A DNA stretch of 64,000 nt from Lentzea sp. NEAU-D7 (GTDB taxonomy: Bacteria > Actinomycetota > Actinomycetes > Mycobacteriales > Pseudonocardiaceae). A program made the position numbers and the translations under genes. Below, piece after piece: positions 1-8,103 of the stretch. The notes below the pieces were generated by a model. The model did no database searches. It was not told the origin of the DNA and saw only the letters and a program-made list of their open reading frames with translations. How positions within the stretch are numbered: the first letter of the stretch is position 1; each line of letters starts with the position of its first letter. The DNA lies in the NCBI RefSeq assembly GCF_026242055.1, contig NZ_JAPJDL010000003.1:552477-616476 (forward strand), in the 5' to 3' direction.

Positions 1-1
1 C

Positions 2-1192
2 GTCCGGGAGGCGGCCGAGGCCGACGACCTCACCGCTGAATCGTTCTTCCGCATGCTCCAGGCGATCCGCCGCGGCAGCGGGCCGACCGACCACGTCCGC
101 ACCTACCTGCTCACCGTCGCGCGCCGCGTCGCGTGGGAGTGGAGCGGGCGGCGCCGCGACGTGCCGGTGGAGGACGAGGAGCTGGGCCGTCGCGTCGAGC
201 CGGTGAGCGACAACGCGAACAGCAGGGCCGAGCACAACCTCATCACCAGGGCCTTCTCCAGCCTGCCCGAACGCTGGCGGGTCGTGCTGTGGCGCGTCGA
301 GGTCGAGGGCGAGCGCCCCGCCTCCGTGGCACCGCACTTCGGACTCTCGCCGAACGCCATGTCGGCGTTGGCCCGCCGTGCGCGCGAGGGGTTGCGTGCG
401 GCGTACTTGCAGGCACACCTCGCGGCAGACGACGGGCGTTCGTCGTGCGCTGCGATCCGCTCGAAGCTCGGCACCTACACCGCGGGCGGGGTCCAGGGCG
501 TCGAGGAACGCCGGATCCGCGCCCACCTCGACACCTGTTCCGCCTGCACGCAGCTCCACACCGAGCTGAACGAGGTCTGCGCGACGTTGCGCGCCAGCGC
601 GGCGTACCTGATCGTGCCGTCGGCGCTGGGGCTCGCGTTCGCCGGGAAGGTGTTCCTGACCAAGGCGAAACTGGCGGTCGCGGCGGCGAGCGTGGCGACC
701 GTCGGCCTGTTCGGGACGGTGGCCGCCGTGTTCAACGGTGCCGCGGGCGTCGCCGTGCTGCAGCCGGACCAGAACCCGGTGATCGCCATGGAGACGTCCG
801 GGTCGTCGAGCTCCGAGCACAGCCAGGAGCTCGTGGTGGCCCAGCCGCCCGCTCCCGAGCAGCAGCGGGTCGAGCCGCGCCGGGAGAACGTGGTCAACCC
901 CGGCAAGCAGCGCCAGGAGACGACCGTGCGCAGGACCGCCTCGTCGGTGCCGGCGCTGGCCGGCGAGCAGCACCAGGACCCGCCGGTGGAGCGGGCCGAG
1001 ACGATCGTCGAGTCGTCGGACCAGGCCGGCCTGGTCAGCACGGTGTCGACGACGACGTCGCGCGAGGTGAAGTCGCTCGACGTGCAGTCGAAGTCGTCCG
1101 AACCGCCGACGACGTCCTCCCCGCCGTGCTCGTCGCCGCGGACCACGGTCACGACGGCCACGCTCTACCCGACAGAGCCGCGCCTGAACTGA
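2..1192 (+). CDS. Sigma-70 family factor fused to a zinc-finger anti-sigma-like and membrane domain (5' partial)
   Basis: The reading frame is open from base 2, so the true start lies upstream. Visible parts in order: the end of sigma region 2 (DDLTAESFFRMLQAI...YLLTVARRVAWEW), region 4 with a helix-turn-helix (SLPERWRVVLWRVEVEG...LSPNAMSALARRAREGL), a zf-HC2-like segment with HLDTCSACTQ, one hydrophobic helix (about AVAAASVATVGLFGTVAAVF) and a long Ser/Thr/Pro/Glu-rich tail. A sigma factor and its anti-sigma-like zinc domain thus sit on one chain, probably tethered to the membrane with the tail outside. Target promoters cannot be told from the sequence. The sigma assignment is firm; the self-inhibition idea is inference. 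Confidence 0.85.
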   Translation, partial: VREAAEADDLTAESFFRMLQAIRRGSGPTDHVRTYLLTVARRVAWEWSGRRRDVPVEDEELGRRVEPVSDNANSRAEHNLITRAFSSLPERWRVVLWRVEVEGERPASVAPHFGLSPNAMSALARRAREGLRAAYLQAHLAADDGRSSCAAIRSKLGTYTAGGVQGVEERRIRAHLDTCSACTQLHTELNEVCATLRASAAYLIVPSALGLAFAGKVFLTKAKLAVAAASVATVGLFGTVAAVFNGAAGVAVLQPDQNPVIAMETSGSSSSEHSQELVVAQPPAPEQQRVEPRRENVVNPGKQRQETTVRRTASSVPALAGEQHQDPPVERAETIVESSDQAGLVSTVSTTTSREVKSLDVQSKSSEPPTTSSPPCSSPRTTVTTATLYPTEPRLN

Positions 1193-1286
1193 CGGTGACG
1201 ATCAAGGTCTGGCGAGTTCACCCACAAGGCTCTGCCCGCGCCAGGTACGGTTTCACCAAGACCGACCGAGCGTGGGAGACGGGTAC

Positions 1287-1724
1287 ATGACGCGGCTGGT
1301 GCGCGGTGCGGACGGGCGGATGTGGACGGTCCACAGCCGCATCGAGTGGCGCAACCCGGTGGAGTCCGACGATTTCGAACACGACGTCAGCGGCGGTGTT
1401 CTGCCCGGCATCATGATGGCGGGCATGCTCGCCGTGATGGTGGTCGTGCTGATCGCCTGGACGCCGGAGCAGGTCGTCGTGCCGGCGTGGCTGATCCTCG
1501 CCCTGATCTTCCTGTTCGCCTTCTTCCCGGTCCGCTGGGCGCTGCGCCGCCCGCACACGCTGGTCGCGGAGAGCAAGGCCACTGCCGACGAACTGCCACC
1601 CGAGCGGTGGATCGGGTCCGTTCGCGGCCCGATGGCGGTGCGTCAGGAGGCCTCCCGGGTCGCCAGGACGATCGAGATGCACTCGCTGCCGGACGTCGAA
1701 GGTCCGTTGCAACCCGTCGACTGA
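1287..1724 (+). CDS. Small conserved membrane protein of unknown function
   Basis: Product of about 145 aa. I placed the start at the ATG at 1287 (MTRLVRG...) because GGGAGACGG lies just upstream; an in-frame GTG at 1272 is the alternative. Two adjacent hydrophobic stretches (GIMMAGMLAVMVVVLIAW and VVVPAWLILALIFLFAFF) predict two membrane helices between hydrophilic ends. The C-terminal part reads SVRGPMAVRQEASRVARTIEMHSL. The DNA glycosylase gene follows after 15 bases on the same strand, so they are probably co-transcribed. I do not recognise a characterised family. Confidence 0.75.
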   Translation: MTRLVRGADGRMWTVHSRIEWRNPVESDDFEHDVSGGVLPGIMMAGMLAVMVVVLIAWTPEQVVVPAWLILALIFLFAFFPVRWALRRPHTLVAESKATADELPPERWIGSVRGPMAVRQEASRVARTIEMHSLPDVEGPLQPVD

Positions 1725-1739
1725 TGCGACACTGGACCG

Positions 1740-2606
1740 GTGCCCGAGCTACCCGAGGTAGAAGCACTGGTTCACCACCTGCGTGAGAACGCGGTGGGCC
1801 GTGTGGTGCACCGCGTCGACGTCGCATCGCTGCAGGTGCTCAAGACGTTCGACCCGCCGTGGACGGCGCTGCACGGCCAGGAGGTCGTGGCCGCGCACCG
1901 GCACGGCAAGCACCTCGACCTGGAGGTCGCGGACGGTCTGCACCTGGTCGTGCACCTCGCCCGTGCCGGCTGGCTGCGCTGGGCCGACACGATGTCCGCG
2001 CCTCCTCCCAAGCAGGGCCGCGGGCCGCTGGCGTTGCGCGTCCACCTCGGTCCGCCCGGCCAGGGTCCGGGGTTCGACCTGACGGAAGCGGGCACGAAGA
2101 AGGGCCTCGCGGCGTGGATCGTGCGCGACCCGAAGAGCATCGCGAGCGTCGCCAGGCTGGGCCCCGACGCGCTGGGGATCGCCCGCACCCAGCTGGAAGA
2201 CCTGTTCGACAAGCGGACCGAGCGGCTCAAGACGTCGCTCACGGACCAGAGCCTGATCGCGGGCATCGGCAACGCCTACTCCGACGAGATCATGCACATG
2301 GCGCGGCTCTCGCCGTACGCGACGACGGGCAAGCTCAACTCGGAGCAGCTCGACCACCTGCACGAGGCGATGCTCACGACCCTGACCGATGCGGTCGCAC
2401 GGTCCGTCGGGCAGGACGCCGCGCGCCTGAAGGGTGAGAAGCGGTCGGGGTTGCGGGTGCACGCGCGCACGGGGCTGCCGTGTCCGGTCTGCGGTGACAC
2501 GGTGCGTGAGGTGTCGTTCGCGGACAAGGCGTTCCAGTACTGCCCGACGTGCCAGACCGGCGGCAAGCCGCTGGCCGACCGCCGGTTGTCCCGCCTGCTC
2601 AAGTGA
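1740..2606 (+). CDS. Fpg/Nei family DNA glycosylase/AP lyase
   Basis: Base-excision repair enzyme of 288 aa that removes damaged bases and nicks the strand. The mature N-terminus PELPEVE has the catalytic Pro and Glu; Lys57 (HRHGKHLDL) matches the conserved beta-hairpin lysine; the helix-two-turns-helix segment is LIAGIGNAYSDEIMHMARLSP; the C-terminal zinc finger has four cysteines (CPVCG...CPTCQ) and ends TGGKPLADRRLSRLL. The GTG start puts the catalytic proline directly after Met. Whether it prefers oxidised purines (Fpg) or pyrimidines (Nei) cannot be settled by eye, so no symbol is given. Confidence 0.92.
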   Translation: MPELPEVEALVHHLRENAVGRVVHRVDVASLQVLKTFDPPWTALHGQEVVAAHRHGKHLDLEVADGLHLVVHLARAGWLRWADTMSAPPPKQGRGPLALRVHLGPPGQGPGFDLTEAGTKKGLAAWIVRDPKSIASVARLGPDALGIARTQLEDLFDKRTERLKTSLTDQSLIAGIGNAYSDEIMHMARLSPYATTGKLNSEQLDHLHEAMLTTLTDAVARSVGQDAARLKGEKRSGLRVHARTGLPCPVCGDTVREVSFADKAFQYCPTCQTGGKPLADRRLSRLLK

Positions 2607-2612
2607 CCGCCG

Positions 2613-3197
2613 CTAGCTGACGATCAAGACCTCCAGGGTGCGGGGGCCGTGGACGCCCTCCACCCGGCTCAGCTCGATGTCGCTGGTGGCCGACGGGCCG
2701 CTGATGAACGTCAGCGGCCGCGTCGATTCCAACCGCTGCAACGCCTCTGGCACCGACGCCGCGATCTGTTCCTCGCGGACCACGCACAGGTGGTAGTCGG
2801 GCAGCAGGGTGAGCGCGCGGCGTCCCTGGCCCTCGCTGCCGTCCAGCACGATCGTGCCGGTGTCCGCGATCGCGACCGCGCACCCGGTGAGCACGCCGTC
2901 GGCCTGGTCGAGTTCGTCGATCGTGAGCGGTTCGCGCAGCCAGGTGACGCCGTCGATCAACCACTCTTCAGGAACGCCCTGGGGCGCAACGATCCTCTTG
3001 CCCTCCAGGGAGGCTAGAGCTCCAGGCACGTCGCTGACGACGCGCACGATCGCGCGGTAGTCGGCGACCCGTTCGGCGAACAGCTCGACGCCGCCGGGCC
3101 CCGTCCGGTTGTAGCCCCGGACGACAGGCCGGGCGGGCGGCACCTTCGCGTCGCGGATGCGCTGAAGGATCTCTTCTCGTGCGGCGGTATTGATCAC
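2613..3197 (-). CDS. lutC: Lactate utilization protein C (LUD domain)
   Basis: Product of 194 aa starting MINTAAREEILQRIRDA. It carries the LUD-domain pattern ADGVLTGCAVAIADTGTIVLDGSEGQGRRALTLLPDYHLCVV. In Bacillus, LutABC form an iron-sulfur L-lactate oxidising complex; LutC is the small subunit. The GTG start at 3197 overlaps the lutB stop by 4 bases (GTGA), so translation is probably coupled. It is the last gene of a three-gene minus-strand operon. The reading frame stays open far upstream, but that part lies antisense to lutB and is not coding. Confidence 0.93.
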   Translation of the reverse strand: MINTAAREEILQRIRDAKVPPARPVVRGYNRTGPGGVELFAERVADYRAIVRVVSDVPGALASLEGKRIVAPQGVPEEWLIDGVTWLREPLTIDELDQADGVLTGCAVAIADTGTIVLDGSEGQGRRALTLLPDYHLCVVREEQIAASVPEALQRLESTRPLTFISGPSATSDIELSRVEGVHGPRTLEVLIVS

Positions 3198-4618
3198 TCT
3201 TGGCAACGGTTCTTCCTCCACCAGGCGCGGAACGACTCGGCGGGCGGTGCGGGCACGTCGCGGGAGGACGTCCACCTCGACCCCGGCCACGGCAGTGACG
3301 TGATCTTGCCGTCCCTGGCCAGGAATCGTGCCAGGGCACCGGCTTTCTGCGCCTTCTCGTAGCGCGAGGCCTCCCTGAACATCCACGCGGCGGCCGCCAT
3401 CGCCACCGACTCCGGCGTGCGTCCCTTGGCCTCCACGACCTCGGCACGCAGGTGCGTGAGGACGGACGGGATGTCGATCCGCACCGGGCACACCTCGAAG
3501 CAGGCGCCGCAGAGCGAAGAGGCGAAGGGAAGTGAGGCCGCCTGCGGGTCGTGCAGGTCGCCGACCAGTTGCGGCGTCAGGATCGCGCCGATCGGTCCGG
3601 GGTAGACCGAGCCGTACGACTTTCCGCCGGTGCGTTCGTAGACGGGGCAGACGTTGAGGCACGCCGAGCAGCGGATGCACCGCAGTGCCTGGCGCCCGAC
3701 GGAATCCGTCAACGTCGCGGTGCGGCCGTTGTCGATCAGCACGAGGTGGAACCGCTGCGGGCCGTCGCCGGGGGTCACGCCGGTCCACACGCTCGTGTAC
3801 GGGTTCATCCGCTCCGCGGTGGACGAGCGGGGCAGCAGCTGCAGGAAGACTTCGAGGTCCTGCCACGTCGGCACGAGCTTCTCGATCCCCATCACGGTGA
3901 TCAGGGTCTCCGGCAGCGTCAGGCACATCCGGCCGTTGCCCTCGGACTCCAGCACCACGATCGAGCCGGTGTCGGCGACGGCGAAGTTCGCTCCCGAGAT
4001 GGCCACCTTGGTGGTCAGGAACTTCTCGCGCAGGTACACCCGCGCCGCCTCGGCGAGGTCCGCCGGTTCGTCGGAGACCTCGACCCCCATGCGGCGCTGG
4101 AAGATCTCGCGGATCTCCGAGCGGTTGCGGTGGATCGCGGGCACCAGGATGTGCGACGGCCGGTCCTCGCCGAGCTGCACGATCAGCTCGGCGAGGTCGG
4201 TCTCGATCGCGTGCACGCCACCGGCCTCGAGGGCCTCGTTGAGCCCGATCTCGGCCGTGGCCATGGACTTGACCTTGACGACCTCGTCCGCCTGTTCGGC
4301 GCGGCAGAGGTCGAGCACGATCCGGTTCGCCTCTTCGGCGTCCCGCGCCCAGTGCACGACGCCGCCGCGGGCCGTGACCGACTCCTCCAGCTCGACGAGG
4401 AGGGTGTCGAGACGCGCCAGGACGTCGTCCTTGATCTGCTCGCCGGCGACCCTGAGCATCTCCCAGTCGGTCATCTCGGCGACCGCCGCCTCCCTGCGCC
4501 CCCGGATGGTGCCGGTGGCCCTGCGCAGGTTCTGCCGCAGCTGGGTGTCCTGCAAAGCCTCCCTCGCGGCCTTGGGGAACGCCGGGCTGCCCAGCCACGT
4601 CACCGGGTTGCGAGCCAC
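3194..4618 (-). CDS. lutB: Lactate utilization iron-sulfur protein B
   Basis: Product of 474 aa with an N-terminal LUD domain (ISGANFAVADTGSIVVLESEGNGRM around residues 205-235) and a C-terminal ferredoxin-like domain with two 4Fe-4S motifs (CIRCSACLNVCP and CGACFEVCP). This is the middle subunit of the LutABC lactate-to-pyruvate system. The GTG start at 4618 has GAGGAGG upstream and overlaps lutA by 19 bases. Order lutA-lutB-lutC is the standard one. No LutR/GntR regulator is adjacent. Confidence 0.94.
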   Translation of the reverse strand: MARNPVTWLGSPAFPKAAREALQDTQLRQNLRRATGTIRGRREAAVAEMTDWEMLRVAGEQIKDDVLARLDTLLVELEESVTARGGVVHWARDAEEANRIVLDLCRAEQADEVVKVKSMATAEIGLNEALEAGGVHAIETDLAELIVQLGEDRPSHILVPAIHRNRSEIREIFQRRMGVEVSDEPADLAEAARVYLREKFLTTKVAISGANFAVADTGSIVVLESEGNGRMCLTLPETLITVMGIEKLVPTWQDLEVFLQLLPRSSTAERMNPYTSVWTGVTPGDGPQRFHLVLIDNGRTATLTDSVGRQALRCIRCSACLNVCPVYERTGGKSYGSVYPGPIGAILTPQLVGDLHDPQAASLPFASSLCGACFEVCPVRIDIPSVLTHLRAEVVEAKGRTPESVAMAAAAWMFREASRYEKAQKAGALARFLARDGKITSLPWPGSRWTSSRDVPAPPAESFRAWWRKNRCQE

Positions 4619-5319
4619 GGGTCCTCCTCCGTCGAAGCCAGGATCTCCGCCAGGTGCACCGGCCGCACGCCCGCGCGCAGCCGCGAGAGCCCACCTCCGA
4701 TGTGCATGAGGCAGGAGTTGTCACCGGCGGACAGCACCTCGGCACCGGTGTCGAGCACGCACCGCATCTTGTCCGCGAGCATCGCCGTGGACGTCTCGGC
4801 GTTCTTCACCGCGAACGTGCCGCCGAAGCCGCAGCACTGCGTCGAGTCCGGAAGTTCCACCAGATCGAGTGCCTTCACGGCCCTGAGCAGCGCCAACGGC
4901 TTGTCACCGACCCCCAGCATGCGCAGCGAGTGGCACGTGGGGTGGTAGGTGACCCGGTGGGGGAACCAGGCGCCGACGTCGGTCACGCCGAGCACGTCGA
5001 CCAGGAACTCCGCGAGCTCGAACGTCCGCGGCGGGGACTCACCCAGGGTGGGGTGGACCTCCCGGACCATGCCGGCGCACGACCCGGATGGCGCAACCAC
5101 GTAGTCGTAGCTTCCGAATACGTCGGTGTACTTGCGGGCCAGCGGCTTCGCATGGTCCCGATAGCCGGTGTTGAAGTGCATCTGGCCGCAGCACGTCTGC
5201 TCGAGCGGGAACTCGACCGAACAGTCGAGGCGCTCCAGCAGACGCACCACGGCACGGGCCGTCTCCGGGAAGAACGTGTCCGTCAGGCAGGTTGCGAACA
5301 GTGCCACTTTCACGCGCAC
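4600..5319 (-). CDS. lutA: Lactate utilization protein A, (Fe-S)-binding oxidoreductase
   Basis: Product of 239 aa with the two CCG-type cysteine motifs of heterodisulfide reductase-like subunits: TCCGQMHFNTG near residue 43 and CCGFGGTFAVKN near residue 155, each paired with an upstream lone cysteine (FATCLTD, TYHPTCHS). First gene of the lut operon. The start at 5319 follows GGGGAGAGGG; a second GTG six bases downstream (5313) is equally well placed. It faces the LytS-type kinase gene across about 100 bases containing a palindrome (5364-5377). Confidence 0.93.
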   Translation of the reverse strand: MRVKVALFATCLTDTFFPETARAVVRLLERLDCSVEFPLEQTCCGQMHFNTGYRDHAKPLARKYTDVFGSYDYVVAPSGSCAGMVREVHPTLGESPPRTFELAEFLVDVLGVTDVGAWFPHRVTYHPTCHSLRMLGVGDKPLALLRAVKALDLVELPDSTQCCGFGGTFAVKNAETSTAMLADKMRCVLDTGAEVLSAGDNSCLMHIGGGLSRLRAGVRPVHLAEILASTEEDPWLATR

Positions 5320-5363
5320 ACCCTCTCCCCAAATTCATCGGATGTCTACCCTGGCCGGTGGAC

Positions 5364-5377
5364 CGTACGGGGGTACG
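5364..5377. promoter_or_regulatory. Candidate operator between lutABC and the LytS-type kinase
   Basis: Perfect inverted repeat CGTAC-GGGG-GTACG in the short divergent promoter region of lutA and the sensor kinase. Its place suggests a regulator of lactate use, but no matching regulator gene is adjacent. This is inference from symmetry and position only. Confidence 0.35.
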
Positions 5378-5418
5378 CCGGGCGCGCCTCTTGCTATAGG
5401 GGTGCCCCACAGCACAGC

Positions 5419-6681
5419 ATGTGCACCGTGGGCGACCTGTTGACCGAGCGCGCCGTGCTCGGTGTCATCGCGACCCTGGCCGTTCTGGGCCTCTTCGTGA
5501 TGCTGTGCCGCGCTCGACGAGTCAGCACCTCCGTCGAGGATGCTGTGATGGACATGCTCGACCGCATGTCCAAGGCGTCGAGCGACCTCCGCGCGGGCCT
5601 GACCCAGGAGGCCGCCGACAAGGCCACGCCCCACCTGCGCGAGATGCTGCGGTGCGTCGCGGTCGCCATCACCGACGAAGAGGGCACCGTCCTGTCGTGG
5701 GACGGCGGCGCGAACGACCACTACGAGTACCTCCGCGACACGGTGGCCCGTGCCATCAACAACTGCCACAAGGAGCACGTCGACCACCGCAAGCTCGGCT
5801 GCGAGCTGCAGGGTCCGTGCTCACTGCACAGCGTCGTCGTGGTGCCCCTGGTCGTCGAAGGGGACGTCGCGGGCACGTTGATCGTGGTCTCCGGCGTCGC
5901 CTCGAAGCGCCAGATCCGCATGGCCGAGGAGACCGCCCGCTTCGTCTCGACCCAGCTCGAGCTGGAAGTCGTCCAGAAGCAGCGGCAGGCACTGGCCCAG
6001 GCCGAGGTGAAGGCCCTGCGAGCCCAGATCTCGCCGCACTTCGTCTACAACGCGCTGAACACGATCTCCTCGCTCATCCGCACCGACCCGTCGCACGCCC
6101 GAGAGCTGCTGCAGGAGTTCGCGGAGTTCACGCGCTACTCGTTCCGCACCGACGGCCTGTTCACGACGCTGGCCGACGAGCTGACGAACATCCACCGCTA
6201 CCTGACCATCGAACAGGCCCGATACGGCTCACGCCTGAACGTGCGCCTGAGGATCGCCCCCGAGGTCCTGCAGGTCGTCCTGCCGTTCCTCGTGCTGCAG
6301 CCCCTGGTCGAGAACGCGGTGCGCCACGGCCTCGCCAAGAAGCCCGGCGGCGGCATGCTCACCATCACCGCCGAGGACAACGGCAGCGAGGCCCTGATCA
6401 GCGTCGAGGACGACGGCGTCGGCATGGACCCGGACCGCCTCGACGACATCAAGGACGCCCACCAGACCGGCGCGCACGTCGGCATCGGCAACATCAACGA
6501 CCGCATGCGCACGGTGTTCGGCGCCGAGTACGCGCTGGTCGTGGAGACGGCGCCGAACGCGGGCACCAAGGTCATCCTGAAGGTGCCGAAGTTCGCCCGC
6601 AACGTGCTGCCGAACCTGAACATCGGGTCGCAGATGACCGACGAGCCGATGACGGCGGAGCAACCGGTGGTCCGCGCCTGA
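5419..6681 (+). CDS. LytS/YpdA-type sensor histidine kinase
   Basis: Product of 420 aa: one N-terminal membrane helix (about residues 9-28, AVLGVIATLAVLGLFVML), a GAF-like sensor domain (about 60-190, with a Cys pair around KLGCELQGPC), then a His_kinase domain with phosphoacceptor His207 in ISPHFVYNALNTISSLI, and an ATPase domain (QPLVENAVRHGL; DDGVGMDPDRL; GIGNINDRM). This class works with LytTR regulators, and one is encoded 1.4 kb downstream (8104-8970). Related pairs control carboxylate (pyruvate) uptake. The nearby lactate and acetate-type genes fit that role, but the signal is inferred. The ATG at 5419 was chosen over the longer open frame, which is antisense to lutA. Confidence 0.88.
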   Translation: MCTVGDLLTERAVLGVIATLAVLGLFVMLCRARRVSTSVEDAVMDMLDRMSKASSDLRAGLTQEAADKATPHLREMLRCVAVAITDEEGTVLSWDGGANDHYEYLRDTVARAINNCHKEHVDHRKLGCELQGPCSLHSVVVVPLVVEGDVAGTLIVVSGVASKRQIRMAEETARFVSTQLELEVVQKQRQALAQAEVKALRAQISPHFVYNALNTISSLIRTDPSHARELLQEFAEFTRYSFRTDGLFTTLADELTNIHRYLTIEQARYGSRLNVRLRIAPEVLQVVLPFLVLQPLVENAVRHGLAKKPGGGMLTITAEDNGSEALISVEDDGVGMDPDRLDDIKDAHQTGAHVGIGNINDRMRTVFGAEYALVVETAPNAGTKVILKVPKFARNVLPNLNIGSQMTDEPMTAEQPVVRA

Positions 6682-6820
6682 CCTGCGCTGATGTGCAGGC
6701 GAGAAGTTGCAAGGTCAATCATGCTCAACCCCGGCGGGCAACGTGCCGATTGTGGTGTTGACCAATGAACAGCCGGCCGTTTGAGCAACCAGGGGCCGGC
6801 CGGGAGCAAAGGCCACACCA

Positions 6821-6901
6821 GTGCAGGAACAGCAAGCACCCGAGCGAGTCCGCGTCTGCATCAAGTGCACCGCCAAGGGGTTCAACAGCTGCAAGTGCTG
6901 A
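6821..6901 (+). CDS. Candidate 26-residue cysteine-rich peptide
   Basis: GTG start with AAAGG eight bases upstream; translates to 26 residues beginning MQEQQAPERVRV and ending CIKCTAKGFNSCKC. Four cysteines in the last 14 residues (C-x2-C-x7-C-x-C) could bind a metal or form disulfides. There is no signal peptide. It sits between the LytS-type kinase and a small membrane protein. I do not recognise it. The clear start, ribosome site and cysteine pattern support it, but a frame this short can arise by chance. Confidence 0.45.
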   Translation: MQEQQAPERVRVCIKCTAKGFNSCKC

Positions 6902-6913
6902 CGAGCACCCGGC

Positions 6914-7081
6914 TCAGCGAGCGGCGACCGCCAAAGTCGTGATCAGCACGACGGCGCACACGCTCCAGCTCACCCACATCCAGTAGATGTGCATCGGCGT
7001 CGGCCCGGCGGCGTTCTGCCTGCCCCGGTCGTCCCACCACTCGACATACCGTTCGAGCCAGCGGATCGGGTTGAACGTCAC
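6914..7081 (-). CDS. 55-residue single-span membrane protein
   Basis: Translates as a 55-aa protein starting MTFNPIRWLERYVEWWDD and ending with the hydrophobic stretch SWSVCAVVLITTLAVAAR. It is Trp-rich, with one predicted membrane helix at the C-terminus. GTG start; the ribosome site is weak. Amphipathic N-terminus plus one helix is typical of small regulatory membrane proteins. It ends 13 bases from the Cys-rich frame, convergently. Function unknown. Confidence 0.6.
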   Translation of the reverse strand: MTFNPIRWLERYVEWWDDRGRQNAAGPTPMHIYWMWVSWSVCAVVLITTLAVAAR

Positions 7082-7179
7082 AGCCCGAACCTAGCATCTT
7101 GTGTTCCAGGTCACGCGGGAGCAACCGACAGCGCAGTTGGGCTCCCGCGTGTCCGCGAAACGCACGTACTGTCGAGTAC

Positions 7180-8040
7180 ATGAGCGTCACGGACAAGATC
7201 GCGGCCAGGCTCCCGAGGGTCATGGACCGGGGTGAGCGGCCGCCGGTGGTCGCGGCGGTGCGGTTGCACGGGGTCATCACCCCGCAGTCCTCGCCTGTCG
7301 CGCGCAACACGATCAACCTCCAGAACGTCGAGTCGGCCATCAACCGCGCGTTCGACAACGAGCGCCTGATCGCCGTGGCCCTGCTCATCAACTCCCCGGG
7401 TGGCGCGCCCACCCAGAGCGCACTGATCGCCGAGCGCATCCGTGAGCTCGCCACGAAGAAGCACGTGCCGGTGCTCGCGTTCTGCGAGGACGTGGCGGCG
7501 TCCGGCGGTTACTGGCTGGCCTGTGCTGGTGACGAGATCTACGCGCACGGCACCTCTCTCGTGGGTTCCATCGGTGTCGTGAGCGCCGGGTTCGGGCTCA
7601 ACGGCCTGCTGGACAAGGCCGGCGTCGAGCGCCGCGTCTACACGGCGGGTGAGAACAAGGTGCGGCTCGACCCGTTCCAGGCCGAGAAGCCCGAGGACGT
7701 CGAGTGGCTGAAGGGCCTGCACGCGGATCTGCACGAGCAGTTCAAGGCGTGGGTCACCGAACGGCGCGGCGCCAAGCTCAAGACCGAGGAAGACCTCTTC
7801 AGCGGTGAGATCTGGACCGGCACGAAGGCGCAGCAGCTCGGCCTGATCGACGGCATCGGCACCATCCGGAGCGTCATCGCCAAGCGCTTCCCGGACGCCG
7901 AGCTCACGATCGCGGAGCCGCGCAAGCCCCTGCTGGCCAAGCTCGGGCTGACCGGGGCGTCCACCCGATCGGGCGATCTCGTGGCGCAGGTGCTCGCGAG
8001 CGTCGAGGAACGTGCGCGCTGGTCCCGATTCGGGCTGTGA
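7180..8040 (+). CDS. S49 family serine peptidase (SppA-like, short form)
   Basis: Product of 286 aa with the signal peptide peptidase A core: LLINSPGGAPTQSALIAERI, nucleophile Ser108 in VAASGGYWLACAGD, SLVGSIGVV, and the general-base Lys160 in TAGENKVRLDPF. No clear signal peptide or membrane anchor is present, unlike classic SppA, so it may be cytoplasmic or loosely attached. ATG start at 7180. The gene separates the LytS-type kinase from its presumed LytTR partner. Confidence 0.88.
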   Translation: MSVTDKIAARLPRVMDRGERPPVVAAVRLHGVITPQSSPVARNTINLQNVESAINRAFDNERLIAVALLINSPGGAPTQSALIAERIRELATKKHVPVLAFCEDVAASGGYWLACAGDEIYAHGTSLVGSIGVVSAGFGLNGLLDKAGVERRVYTAGENKVRLDPFQAEKPEDVEWLKGLHADLHEQFKAWVTERRGAKLKTEEDLFSGEIWTGTKAQQLGLIDGIGTIRSVIAKRFPDAELTIAEPRKPLLAKLGLTGASTRSGDLVAQVLASVEERARWSRFGL

Positions 8041-8103
8041 GCATCAGTTCGGTTTCACAGGGCGTGTCGGGACCTACCCCGGCGTAGACATGACCGCACA
8101 TTG

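Larger units (their letters stand above)
6682..7179. other. Sparse region holding two tiny genes
   Basis: About 500 bases between the kinase and the S49 protease without a normal-sized gene. It holds a short inverted GGCCGG pair near 6770-6802, a 26-codon Cys-rich frame (6821-6901) and a 55-codon membrane protein on the other strand (6914-7081). The bases from 7082 to 7179 are probably the promoter of the protease gene. Confidence 0.5.
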
